Source of the DNA: an uncultured Gemmiger sp.
GTDB lineage: Bacteria > Bacillota > Clostridia > Oscillospirales > Ruminococcaceae
Length of the DNA: 64,000 nt
Direction of reading: 5' to 3'
Assembly: GCA_947629015.1 (NCBI GenBank)
Contig: CANRCB010000005.1
Span: 34,736 to 98,735 of the forward strand
Shown: one piece after another, positions 51,747 through 59,343 of the stretch
How the letters are laid out: each line of letters opens with the position of its first letter
Numbering within the stretch: the stretch's first letter is position 1
Notes under the pieces: model-generated
Told to the model about the DNA's origin: nothing
Databases searched by the model: none
The model's input: only the letters and a program-made list of their open reading frames with translations
Translations under genes and position numbers: made by a program

Positions 51747-51980
51747 TCAGTCGATCTCTACGGCGATCTTCTCGCCCTGGCGCACGGCGGCGGCGCGCAT
51801 GACGACGCGGATGGCCTTGGCGATGCGGCCCTGTTTGCCGATGACGCGGCCCATATCCCCTTCCGCCACGTTGAGATGGTACACGACGGTGCCATCCTCC
51901 CGCGCGGGCTCGACCGTGACCTTGACCGCGTCCTTGTCATCCACAAGGCCGCGGGCAACAGCGACCAGCAGTTCCTCCAT
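51747..51980 (-). CDS. khpA: KH-domain RNA-binding protein KhpA
   Basis: 77 residues, a single KH domain with GDMGRVIGKQGRIAKAIR as the RNA-gripping loop. KhpA pairs with KhpB (Jag) in Firmicutes and affects many RNAs and cell length. Start after GGAGGG. Located between rpsP and rimM as usual. Confidence 0.94.
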   Translation of the reverse strand: MEELLVAVARGLVDDKDAVKVTVEPAREDGTVVYHLNVAEGDMGRVIGKQGRIAKAIRVVMRAAAVRQGEKIAVEID

Positions 51981-52016
51981 GGATCGTTCCCTCCTTATTG
52001 TGCGTACCGGGGCCGT

Positions 52017-52256
52017 TTACAGGATCTCGGCTTTTTTGAGCAGGCCGCGCACGGTATCGGTCGGCTGGGCGCCGTTCGCGAGCCACTGCTTGGCCTTCTC
52101 GGCGTCGATCTTGATGACGCTGGGCTCTTTGGTGGGGTCATAGTAGCCGATCTCCTCGATGAAACGGCCGTCGCGGGCGAAGCGGCTGTCGGCCACAACG
52201 ACGCGGTAGAAGGGGGCTTTCTTGGCGCCCATACGGCGCAGACGGATCTTGACCAT
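52017..52256 (-). CDS. rpsP: 30S ribosomal protein S16
   Basis: 79 residues, [20 protein letters not shown], complete family. The true ATG at 52256 follows TTTTGGAGGAAAA; the open frame extends 17 codons further without support. It lies 110 bases downstream of ffh. Confidence 0.97.
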   Translation of the reverse strand: MVKIRLRRMGAKKAPFYRVVVADSRFARDGRFIEEIGYYDPTKEPSVIKIDAEKAKQWLANGAQPTDTVRGLLKKAEIL

Positions 52257-52366
52257 GGTTCTTTTCCTCCAAAATGTTTTGTATTGGTGTTCTATTTTGT
52301 AGCCCAAAACGGGTCATACCGAAACAAAGGGGCCGCCAGGGCGGGAAAGCAACGGCGCGGCGCGCA

Positions 52367-53707
52367 TCAAAAGCCCCGCATACCGCCCATGGCGCCCATG
52401 CTGCGCATGAAGCCCCTGGGGTTGCGTTTGGCCTTTTTCATCAGCTTCTGCATCGCCTCGAACTGGCGCAGCAGGCGGTTCACTTCCTCCACGGTGCGGC
52501 CGCTGCCCGCGGCGATGCGGCGCTTGCGTTTGGCGTCGATGATGGCGGGGTGCGCGCGCTCGGCCGGCGTCATGGAATAGATGATGGCCTCGATGTGGGG
52601 CAATGCCTTTTCGTCCAGGGAATCGGGGTCCAGCTTGGCGCCGCCGGGCAGCATTTGCAGCATGGCCGCCGCGCCGCCCATCTTTTTGATCTGGGCGAAC
52701 TGGGCCAGCATATCGTTGAGGTCGAATTTGTTCTGCATCATCCGCTTGGCGGCGGCCTCGGCCTCTTTGCTGTCCTGCACCGTCTGCGCTTTTTCGATGA
52801 GGGAGAGCACATCCCCCATGCCGAGGATGCGGCTGGCCATGCGCGCGGGGTAAAACGGCTCCAGATCCCCCAGCTTTTCGCCGGTGCCCTGGAAGTAGAT
52901 GGGCTTGCCCGTCACCGCCAGCACCGAGAGCGCTGCGCCGCCGCGGGCGTCACCGTCGGTCTTGGTGAGGATGACGCCGGTGATGCCGATCTTTTCATGG
53001 AAGGCGGCCGCCACGTTGACGGCCTCCTGCCCGGCCATCGCATCGACGACGAGCAGCGTCTCGTCCACCTCGACGGCCTGCTTGATGCGCACAAGCTCCT
53101 CCATGAGCACGTCGTCGATCTGCAGGCGGCCGGCGGTGTCCAGCAGGACGATGTCATGGCCGTAGTCCCGCGCATAGGCGAGCGCCTTTTGGGCAATGTG
53201 CTCCGGCTTTTCGGTGCCGAGCTCGAACACCGGCACGTTGACCTGCCCGCCCAGCACCTTGAGCTGCTCAATGGCGGCGGGGCGGTAGATATCGCACGCG
53301 ACGAGCAGCGGCCGGCGGCCCTGCTCGCGGTAATACTGCGCCAGCTTGGCGGCGTGGGTGGTCTTGCCGTTGCCCTGCAGCCCGCAGAGCATGAGCACCG
53401 TCTGGCCCTTGTTCTTGATGCGCAGGCGCTCCGGCTCCGCCCCGCCCATGAGGGCGGTGAGCTCCTCGTTGACGATCTTGACGACCTGCTGCGCGGGGGT
53501 CAGGCTTTGCATGACCTCCTGCCCCATCGCGCGCTCCGAGACGCCGGCGCAGAAATCCTTGGCGACCTTGTAGTTGACGTCGGCCTCCAGCAGCGCCATG
53601 CGCACCTCGCGCATGGCCGCCTTGATATCGGCCTCGTTCAGTTTGCCCTTGCCGCGCAGCTTTTTGAACACGCCGGACAGCCGCTCTGTCAATGATTCAA
53701 AGGGCAT
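52367..53707 (-). CDS. ffh: Signal recognition particle protein Ffh
   Basis: 446 residues. N domain 1-90, G domain with GLQGNGKTTHAAKLA (P-loop), DTAGRLQ and TKTDGDARGG, and a Met-rich M domain (MRSMGAMGGMRGF at the end) that holds 4.5S RNA and signal peptides. The ATG at 53707 is six bases after AGGAGG; one two codons earlier would touch the ribosome site. Overlaps ylxM by 11 bases. Couples membrane-protein synthesis to the translocon. Confidence 0.97.
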   Translation of the reverse strand: MPFESLTERLSGVFKKLRGKGKLNEADIKAAMREVRMALLEADVNYKVAKDFCAGVSERAMGQEVMQSLTPAQQVVKIVNEELTALMGGAEPERLRIKNKGQTVLMLCGLQGNGKTTHAAKLAQYYREQGRRPLLVACDIYRPAAIEQLKVLGGQVNVPVFELGTEKPEHIAQKALAYARDYGHDIVLLDTAGRLQIDDVLMEELVRIKQAVEVDETLLVVDAMAGQEAVNVAAAFHEKIGITGVILTKTDGDARGGAALSVLAVTGKPIYFQGTGEKLGDLEPFYPARMASRILGMGDVLSLIEKAQTVQDSKEAEAAAKRMMQNKFDLNDMLAQFAQIKKMGGAAAMLQMLPGGAKLDPDSLDEKALPHIEAIIYSMTPAERAHPAIIDAKRKRRIAAGSGRTVEEVNRLLRQFEAMQKLMKKAKRNPRGFMRSMGAMGGMRGF

Positions 53708-54092
53708 GGGCATCCTCCTGCGCCGTCAGGCGCCGCAGTATGGCGAGCATCTCGTCGGTATCGCGGATGATGCGCGCATCCGCCGCGTAGGCGCCGCCGT
53801 TGTATACGCGGATATTTTTGGCCAGCTGCTGCAGCCGCTCAAGCCCCGCCTGCAGCCCGGCCTCCCGCCTGGCGATGCCGAGCTGTTCCTCCAGCGTGCG
53901 CAGCGCGGCCTCGCCGTGCTTGATAGCGTCCCGCACGCCCTGGCGGGTGATGCCGTAGTTTTCGGCGATCTCAGCCAGGGAGAGGTCCTCGTTGTAATAC
54001 TCGGTCAAAATATCGCGCTGTTTGCCGGTCAGGGCGGGGGCATAGTAATCGAGCAGGACGGAAAACGAAAGATCCTTCTGCGGCTTGGGCAT
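53697..54092 (-). CDS. ylxM: YlxM-family SRP-associated HTH protein
   Basis: 131 residues. A sigma-70 region 4-like helix-turn-helix (LSLAEIAENYGITRQGVRDAIKHGE) is the core of the YlxM/p13 family, always upstream of ffh in Firmicutes and shown in Streptococcus to modulate SRP function. Start after GGGAGGGGG. Leads the ffh operon behind a near-consensus promoter. Confidence 0.92.
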   Translation of the reverse strand: MPKPQKDLSFSVLLDYYAPALTGKQRDILTEYYNEDLSLAEIAENYGITRQGVRDAIKHGEAALRTLEEQLGIARREAGLQAGLERLQQLAKNIRVYNGGAYAADARIIRDTDEMLAILRRLTAQEDAHAL

Positions 54093-54130
54093 GCCCCTCC
54101 CCCTCCCTTCCCGCGCGCGGCGGGCGGTAT

Positions 54131-54153
54131 GTGTAAAGAGATTTTCTTTACAC
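54131..54153 (-). promoter_or_regulatory. Inverted repeat at the predicted 5' end of the ylxM-ffh mRNA
   Basis: Perfect 9-bp repeat GTGTAAAGA/TCTTTACAC, loop of five, starting about seven bases after the -10 box. It is either an operator over the transcription start or a hairpin at the extreme 5' end of the mRNA. Confidence 0.55.
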
Positions 54154-54160
54154 CAAAGGG

Positions 54161-54189
54161 ATTATAGCAGGCCGGGGCGGCCAAGTCAA
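54161..54189 (-). promoter_or_regulatory. Strong promoter of ylxM-ffh
   Basis: TTGACT (54184-54189), 17-base spacer and TGCTATAAT (54161-54166 for the -10) on the - strand. Confidence 0.85.
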
Positions 54190-54200
54190 GGCTTTGGCGG

Positions 54201-54243
54201 GCCGTTTTGGCGGTTTTTTTGGAAAAAATCCGCCAAAAACGGC
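54201..54243. repeat. Long inverted repeat between divergent promoters
   Basis: GCCGTTTTGGCGG then a T run, GG, an A run and CCGCCAAAAACGGC: about 20 paired positions per arm with one mismatch and one extra base. It lies between the ylxM promoter and the promoter of the PLP-enzyme gene. Could be an operator or an insulating terminator. Confidence 0.55.
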
Positions 54244-54282
54244 GTCAAAACGCCGCGGCGGGATGCAAAGGGCGTCGATTTG

Positions 54283-54291
54283 TGCTATACT
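54283..54291 (+). promoter_or_regulatory. Extended -10 promoter of the PLP-enzyme gene
   Basis: TGCTATACT about 52 bases before the GTG start; the -35 region (ATGCAA at 17 bases) is weak. Confidence 0.5.
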
Positions 54292-54342
54292 GCTTGGTGT
54301 AAGGCCCCGCGCACTTTGGCGCGCAGGAGGGAGGGTCCGCCG

Positions 54343-55236
54343 GTGCCTGTTTTGGAAAGTTACTATCAGGATGTCTACCGCTGCCCGGTGGTGAGCTTGA
54401 GCGGCTATTCCGGCCGGCACGGGCTGACCTCGTGCATTTTGGCGTATCTGGATTTCGGCGGGGCGACCGGCACCTGCAAGGACGGCGTGGCCGAGGCGAT
54501 GATCGCCTTTGCGACCGAGCGCGGGGACTTAAAGCCCGGTATGCCGGTGGTGGAGGCCAGTTCCGGCAGCTTTGGCGCGGCGCTGGCCGTAAGCTGCGCG
54601 ACCACCGGCCATCCCTGCATCCTGGTGGTGCCGGGCAGCCTGCCGGTGGCGCGCCGGCAGCACCTGCAAAGCCTGGGCGCACGCATCGTGGTGTGCAGCG
54701 GCGGCGGGCGCAAGGCGCTGGAGCGCATCGCGCAGGAGACGGCGCAGCGCCACGGCGGGTATTTTACCAACTATTTTGCCAATGATGACAACCCCGAATA
54801 CCACCGCCGGGTGACGGGGCCGCAGATCCTAAAGGCCGCCGGGGACAGCGTCGACGCCGTGGTCATCGGCGTGGGCAGTGGCGGCACCGTGACCGGCGTG
54901 GCCGAATACCTGAAAGCGTGGGACAGCATGATGCGCATCGTGGCGGTGGAGCCGAGCGAATGCGCCGCCATCAGCGGCGGATTCATCGGGCACCACGGCA
55001 TCGCGGGCATCGGGCCCGGCTTTGTGCCGGAAAACTACAACCCCTATGTGGTGGATACGGTGCTGGCCGTCTCCACCGCCGACGCCGAGAATGCCGCGCG
55101 TGAGGTTCTTGCCTTTGACGGCATCCCCGCCTGCGCCAGCGCCGGCGCCACGCTGGCCGCGGCGATGCAGCTGATCAAGGCCGGCAAATCCAAACGCCCG
55201 CTGTGCGTTTTTGCCGGGCGCAAAATCTATGAATAA
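54343..55236 (+). CDS. Cysteine synthase-family PLP enzyme
   Basis: 297 residues from GTG 54343 after GGAGGGAGGG; the longer open frame upstream runs through the promoter. Fold type II PLP enzyme: the lysine is in GATGTCKDGVAEAM (canonical CysK has SVKDR), the sulphate/substrate loop is EASSGSFGAALA, the phosphate loop GVGSGGTVTGVAEYL, and the C-terminal ACASAGATLAAAM replaces GISSGA. Closest to O-acetylserine sulphhydrylase/cystathionine beta-synthase, but the changed motifs leave the substrate open. Single gene with a strong terminator. Confidence 0.85.
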   Translation: MPVLESYYQDVYRCPVVSLSGYSGRHGLTSCILAYLDFGGATGTCKDGVAEAMIAFATERGDLKPGMPVVEASSGSFGAALAVSCATTGHPCILVVPGSLPVARRQHLQSLGARIVVCSGGGRKALERIAQETAQRHGGYFTNYFANDDNPEYHRRVTGPQILKAAGDSVDAVVIGVGSGGTVTGVAEYLKAWDSMMRIVAVEPSECAAISGGFIGHHGIAGIGPGFVPENYNPYVVDTVLAVSTADAENAAREVLAFDGIPACASAGATLAAAMQLIKAGKSKRPLCVFAGRKIYE

Positions 55237-55239
55237 GCC

Positions 55240-55290
55240 GCCAAAAGCCGCCGGGCCGCCCCCTTAAAGGGCGGCCCGGCGGCTTTTGGC
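55240..55290. terminator. Bidirectional terminator
   Basis: A 22-bp perfect inverted repeat (arms 55240-55261 and 55269-55290, loop CTTAAAG-like 7 bases) whose outer part carries CTTTTGGC on either strand. It separates the PLP-enzyme gene from the converging zinc-ribbon gene. Confidence 0.8.
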
Positions 55291-55309
55291 AGCGTATCGG
55301 AGATCAAAT

Positions 55310-57052
55310 TCAATCCAGTTCGCCAAGGATGGGGGTCGCAAAGCGGTCAAAGCGCCACACGCCGTCCGTGCCTTTGCACATAACGATGGGATAAACGACC
55401 TGTGTGGGGTCTTCCCGGTGGTCACAGATCATATTGAAGGTGATCTGCGTGTCCCCCATTTCGAGGAGTTCGTAGTGGACATTGGTCAGGGTATGGCCCA
55501 GGATCACGCCCAGATCCCCCAGCCAATTTTCCACATAAAGGCTGCCGCCGTTGTTGAAATAACGGCTGAAATGCTTTTCCACCAAGGCGGGGGTAAACAG
55601 CGCGTTGACGGTCTGCGAATAGTTCGAATATTGGCCATGGAAATGGTAACAGGGCGAGGACGTACCGGACGTGACCAGCATCCTGTTGACGGGCTCATCG
55701 CCCTCATGCCAGAACAGGCACTGGTACAGGTACAGGGCGCGCACAAAGGTGATCTGCTGCTCCCGGTCCAGAAAATCCGGGACGGCCAGCGTGGTGACGC
55801 CGTTTTCCCAGCTGTAATCCGAAGGCTGCAGATATTCCATCGAGCACCAGCCCAGCTGGCCCCAAAACACACCATACCCCCAGCCGTCCTGCTCCTTGAG
55901 CAGGAAGAACCATTCCCCTTGCGGGATGGTCTCCAGCACCTCGGCGTCCGTGCCGGGTGCCGCGCGGAAGCGAAGCCCGCCTTCCTGCGTTTTGGGCTCC
56001 ATCACACGGATCTGCGTATATTCGCCGCCGGCCGGCAGGGGCGTGGGTTCCGGGGTGGGGGCGGGCGTCGGCACAGGCGTGGGCGCCGGCGTCGAATCCG
56101 GCGTGGGCGCAGGGGTCACCTCGGGCACGCTTTCCGGCCCGTTTTCCGGCAGGGAGGCGGCGGCAGGGGGCGGGGTCGGCACGGCAGCCGTGCCGGAGGC
56201 CCGCTTTTCTTCCACAAAGCGGCGCACAAACGGCAGGCCCAGCAAAACGGCCGCGGCCAGCACAAGCACCCCCAACACGATGCCCAGCGTGATCCACAGC
56301 CCTTTGTGGGAGCGCCGCGGGGGCACGGCGCTTTTGGGCGTCGTTGGCATCGGCGGCACCGGTTGCGGCGGCGGCGCTTGCAGCGGCATACCGCACGAGG
56401 GGCAGAATTTTGCGCCCGGACGTTCCATTTTGGCACCGCAATGGCGGCAGAAGTTCACCACCGGCACGGGGCCCGGCTCGATTACGGTCTCAGGCACGGG
56501 TTCCGGCTCGACTGCGGCCTCGAACACAGGCTCTGCCTCGGGCACGGGTTCCGCCTCAATTACGGTCTCGGGTGCGGGTTCCGGCTCGACTGCGGCCTCG
56601 GGCACAGGCTCTGCCTCGGGCACGGGTTCCGGCTCAATTACGGTCTCGGGTGCGGGTTCCGGCTCAACTGCGGCCTCGGGCACAGTCTCTGACTCCGGTT
56701 CCGTCTCGGGCGCGGGTTCCGCCTCGGGCACCGACTCCGGTTCCGGCTCCGGCGCGGGTTCCACCTCCGGCTCCGATGCCGGTTCCGGCTCAACTGCGGC
56801 CTCAGGCTCCGGTATGGGTTCCGGCTCCGGTGCAGGTTCCGGCTCAACTGCGGCCTCAGGCTCCGGTATGGGTTCCGGTTCCACCACAGGCGCAGGTTCC
56901 GGTTCCGGCTCCGGCGCGGGCTCCGGCTCAACTGCGGCCTCGGGCACGGGCACCGCAGCCGCGGCCGTGCCGCCCCGCCTGAGGGCGGTCCCGCACGCGG
57001 CACAAAATTTTGCTGTAGGGCGGTTTTCTTTACCACAATTCGGGCATTGCAT
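55310..57052 (-). CDS. Membrane protein with two zinc ribbons, Pro-Glu repeats and an SH3-like domain
   Basis: 580 residues. Zinc ribbon 1 at the N-terminus ([19 protein letters not shown]), then about 165 residues of Pro/Glu/Ala repeats, zinc ribbon 2 ([21 protein letters not shown]), a basic stretch and one membrane helix ([21 protein letters not shown]). Outside: a Pro/Thr-rich stalk ([17 protein letters not shown]), a bacterial SH3 domain ([18 protein letters not shown] ... [11 protein letters not shown]) and a C-terminal domain of about 150 residues I do not recognise. ATG 57052 is preferred to an in-frame GTG three codons earlier. The SH3 domain suggests peptidoglycan contact. Role unknown. 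Confidence 0.78.
   Translation of the reverse strand: MQCPNCGKENRPTAKFCAACGTALRRGGTAAAAVPVPEAAVEPEPAPEPEPEPAPVVEPEPIPEPEAAVEPEPAPEPEPIPEPEAAVEPEPASEPEVEPAPEPEPESVPEAEPAPETEPESETVPEAAVEPEPAPETVIEPEPVPEAEPVPEAAVEPEPAPETVIEAEPVPEAEPVFEAAVEPEPVPETVIEPGPVPVVNFCRHCGAKMERPGAKFCPSCGMPLQAPPPQPVPPMPTTPKSAVPPRRSHKGLWITLGIVLGVLVLAAAVLLGLPFVRRFVEEKRASGTAAVPTPPPAAASLPENGPESVPEVTPAPTPDSTPAPTPVPTPAPTPEPTPLPAGGEYTQIRVMEPKTQEGGLRFRAAPGTDAEVLETIPQGEWFFLLKEQDGWGYGVFWGQLGWCSMEYLQPSDYSWENGVTTLAVPDFLDREQQITFVRALYLYQCLFWHEGDEPVNRMLVTSGTSSPCYHFHGQYSNYSQTVNALFTPALVEKHFSRYFNNGGSLYVENWLGDLGVILGHTLTNVHYELLEMGDTQITFNMICDHREDPTQVVYPIVMCKGTDGVWRFDRFATPILGELD
56481..56714. repeat. Three 78-bp tandem repeats inside the zinc-ribbon gene
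   Basis: Units begin at 56481, 56559 and 56637, each opening ATTACGGTCT, and encode a 26-residue Pro/Glu/Val/Ala unit. A shorter 54-bp period (copies starting near 56792 and 56846) follows. They keep the reading frame and probably vary in number. Confidence 0.8.
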
Positions 57053-57110
57053 GATGATCACCTTTCCCTTTGGCCCGCCCGGCCGTCAGGCACCAAGCGG
57101 GCGCGGAGAT

Positions 57111-57932
57111 TCATTCCGTCTGCACCGGCTCTGCCGCTGCGGGCCCTTCTTTCACTTCCACCCGCGGATAGCTGACCGGGCTGCCGCAGTTCGCACAGAA
57201 TTTTTCCGACAGCAGATAGGGCGTGCCGCATTTTTCGCACTGCCGCTGCGGGACAAACCGGGCACCGCATTCGGAGCAGAAGGCAACGCCGGGTTCCTGC
57301 AATTTACCGCAGTTGGCGCATTTTTGCGGTTCCGGGCGTTTGCTGCCGCAGGTGCCGCAGAACTTTTTGTCCCCCGCCATCTCGGTGCCGCAGTTGGGGC
57401 AGACCCAGGTCTTGGGGGCGGCCATGGCGCCCAATGCCTGCTTTGTGTGGGAGACCAGGCCGCTGCCTTTCTCCTTTGCAGAGGCCAGTGTACCGTTCAA
57501 GGCAGCGAGATCCGTGCCACCCAAGCGGTGCAGGGGCATCCCATCGGCAGCCGGCATGGCGAAATGTTCATACAGATACCATGCCGCCGCCATGAAAAGC
57601 GGTGCCAAAATGCACCAGACGGTCGGCCGTGAAACCATCTCCTTCGCGCGGATCCACACCACAAGGCTGCTGCCGAAGAATATCACGGCCAGCAGGAGGA
57701 AGGCGGCCATCGCCGCCCATGTACAGCGGCGGCGCCCCATCCACATCTGGTACGCCGTCCAGGCCACAGCGGCCAGCGATGCCAGGAGCAGGAGCGTATA
57801 CACAACGCCCAGGGCCCCGGCGGTACCCAACGCCGCAAGTGTCTCATCATCACCGGCATAAAAGTAGGAGCCCAGATCCCGGATGCTTTTTGCCACCTTG
57901 CCGGCCATCCGAAGGCCGGTACCGGTCTCCAA
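57111..57932 (-). pseudogene. C-terminal part of a zinc-ribbon membrane protein split by an in-frame amber codon
   Basis: 273 codons open from a TTG at 57932 (first ATG is eight codons on), but no ribosome site precedes either. It reads in the same frame as the fragment at 57951-58205, separated only by TAG (57951-57953) and six sense codons. Content: the end of an extracytoplasmic domain, three or four membrane helices (VVYTLLLLASLAAVAWTAY; AAMAAFLLLAVIFFG; TVWCILAPLFMAAAWYLY), then a cytoplasmic tail with zinc ribbons (CPNCGTEMAGDKKFCGTCG; CANCGKLQEPGVAFCSECG; CEKCGTPYLLSEKFCANCG). Likely one 364-codon gene broken by a nonsense change; a separate short gene is the alternative. Confidence 0.7.
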
Positions 57933-57950
57933 CGGCGTGATGCCGCCATC

Positions 57951-58205
57951 CTAGAGGATGCTGAGCAGCTTTTTCATCGGCTTCAGCAATGCGGCCATCT
58001 CCTTCCCGCCAAAGATGGAAAGGAGGCCGTTGTCCGTATAGTTGTTGATCTCTGCAGCTGCCGCGGCGACCTGGCGGCGCGTATCCGCGTCCGTCACCGT
58101 CTCCCACGGCAAAAACAGCATCAGCAGCGCCGCCACGAACAGCGCACAGGCGATGAGGCGCACCTTCACGGGTTCACTTTTCAAAAAATCCGAAACTTTC
58201 TGCAT
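57951..58205 (-). pseudogene. N-terminal part of the amber-split zinc-ribbon membrane protein
   Basis: 84 residues from ATG 58205, nine bases after GGGAG, behind a consensus promoter. One membrane helix (VRLIACALFVAALLMLF, about residues 14-30), then an extracytoplasmic helix-rich part (DTRRQVAAAAAEINNY) that stops abruptly at KKLLSIL-TAG. The domain continues in frame after the stop, so the gene looks interrupted and not naturally short. If expressed alone, the product would be a small membrane-anchored protein. Confidence 0.7.
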
Positions 58206-58301
58206 ACAGGAGCACTCCCTTTCCGCTTTCGGCCTTCCCTGCGCCTGCCGTAAAACAGACGCTGCTCCGGCAGGCACATACCTGTTTAAAGCGATAAGAC
58301 C

Positions 58302-58331
58302 AGTATACCTTCCCGTACAGACAAATGTCAA
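58302..58331 (-). promoter_or_regulatory. Promoter of the amber-split gene
   Basis: Perfect TTGACA (58326-58331), 18-base spacer and TATACT (58302-58307) on the - strand, about 95 bases before the ATG. Confidence 0.75.
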
Positions 58332-58368
58332 CACGAAACCGCCTGTTTTGCCCCAAAGACGCGCCGCA

Positions 58369-58397
58369 GCATAGTTTTGCCCCTCATGGCATAGGTT
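58369..58397 (+). promoter_or_regulatory. Possible sigma-E-like promoter before spoIIID
   Basis: GCATAGT (58369-58375), 14-base spacer and CATAGGTT (58390-58397). In Bacillus spoIIID is read by sigma-E, whose -10 is near CATACAAT. The match is partial. Confidence 0.3.
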
Positions 58398-58433
58398 TTT
58401 GCAGAAACCTGTGCGAAAAAGGGGGGCTTGCAG

Positions 58434-58718
58434 ATGAAAGGCGATCCGGAGGAGCGTGCGGTGCAGGTGGGGCGCTACATCGTGGCCAGCGGCGCCACGG
58501 TGCGGGCTGCGGCCAGGGTGTTTGGGGTGAGCAAGAGCACCATCTGGAAGGACCAGCTGCGCCTGCGGCACCAGAACCCCGGCCTTTGGGCCGAGGTGCA
58601 GGGCGTCATAAAGAAAAACAAGGCCGAACGCCATCTGCGCGGCGGCGAGGCGACGCGGCAAAAATACCGCCGCCTGCACCAAAACGCCCCTTGCGCCCCG
58701 CGGGAACAGGCGTTATAA
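58434..58718 (+). CDS. spoIIID: Sporulation transcriptional regulator SpoIIID
   Basis: 94 residues. The helix-turn-helix (TVRAAARVFGVSKSTIWKD) and the basic block RHLRGGEATRQKY are diagnostic of SpoIIID, the mother-cell regulator that follows sigma-E in Bacillus and Clostridium. Length and layout match the family. ATG 58434 follows GGGGGG by seven bases; an in-frame TTG two codons earlier is less likely. It precedes the dCMP deaminase gene by 41 bases. Presence suggests sporulation or its remnant. Confidence 0.93.
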   Translation: MKGDPEERAVQVGRYIVASGATVRAAARVFGVSKSTIWKDQLRLRHQNPGLWAEVQGVIKKNKAERHLRGGEATRQKYRRLHQNAPCAPREQAL

Positions 58719-58759
58719 TAAAAAAAACGCCGCGCGGCGGCAAAAAGGACGGTGCCGGC

Positions 58760-59248
58760 ATGGATTCAGCCAAACGCAGGGATTACATCAGCTGGGACGA
58801 ATATTTTATGGGCATTGCCCTGCTTTCGGCCCAGCGCAGCAAGGACGGAAACAGCCAAGTGGGGGCGTGCATCGTGAGCCCCGAAAACAAGATCCTCTCC
58901 CTTGGGTACAACGGTATGCCCATCGGCTGCAACGACGACGAGATGCCCTGGGGGCGCGAGGGCGATGCGCTGGAGACGAAATATATGTATGTCTGCCACG
59001 CCGAGCTCAACGCCATTTTGAACAGCGCCGGGCATGACCTGCGCGGCGCGCGCGTGTATGTGACGCTGTTCCCCTGCAACGAGTGCGCCAAGGCCATCAT
59101 CCAGAGCGGCATCCGGGAGATCATCTATCTGTCGGACAAATACCATGACACGCCCAGCAGCATCGCGAGCCGGCGGCTGTTCAGCAAAACGGGCATCGTG
59201 TACCGCGCCTACGCCCCCAGCGGGCGGAAGCTGACGCTGGAGCTGTGA
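58760..59248 (+). CDS. dCMP deaminase family protein (ComEB-like)
   Basis: 162 residues. Zinc-dependent deaminase motifs: CHAELNAIL (His and catalytic Glu) and PCNECAKAI (two Cys ligands). The early RSKDGNSQVGACIV and GYNGMPIGCNDDEMPW blocks match dCMP deaminase/ComEB, which gives dUMP for thymidylate synthesis. ATG 58760 begins MDSAKRRDYISWDEYFM. Followed by a strong terminator. Possibly co-transcribed with spoIIID. Confidence 0.92.
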   Translation: MDSAKRRDYISWDEYFMGIALLSAQRSKDGNSQVGACIVSPENKILSLGYNGMPIGCNDDEMPWGREGDALETKYMYVCHAELNAILNSAGHDLRGARVYVTLFPCNECAKAIIQSGIREIIYLSDKYHDTPSSIASRRLFSKTGIVYRAYAPSGRKLTLEL

Positions 59249-59283
59249 CGGCGCGCCCCCTTTCCCGGCTGTAACGCAGAAAC

Positions 59284-59326
59284 CCGCCCCGGCAGGGCCT
59301 TGCGAACCCTGCCGGGGCGGTTTTTT
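59284..59326 (+). terminator. Rho-independent terminator after the dCMP deaminase gene
   Basis: 14-bp perfect stem CCGCCCCGGCAGGG/CCCTGCCGGGGCGG then six T. Converges with the end of glgA, which may use the reverse hairpin. Confidence 0.92.
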
Positions 59327-59343
59327 GTGTTTGCGGTCGGGCG

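Noticed and set aside
56460..56960. CRISPR-like regular repeats
   Set aside because: Units are 78 and 54 bases, multiples of three, and encode a continuous Pro/Glu spacer inside a gene; there are no unique spacers.
57951..57953. Pyrrolysine or other recoding at the TAG codon
   Set aside because: No downstream recoding element was recognised and the protein is not a methylamine enzyme; a nonsense change or error is simpler.
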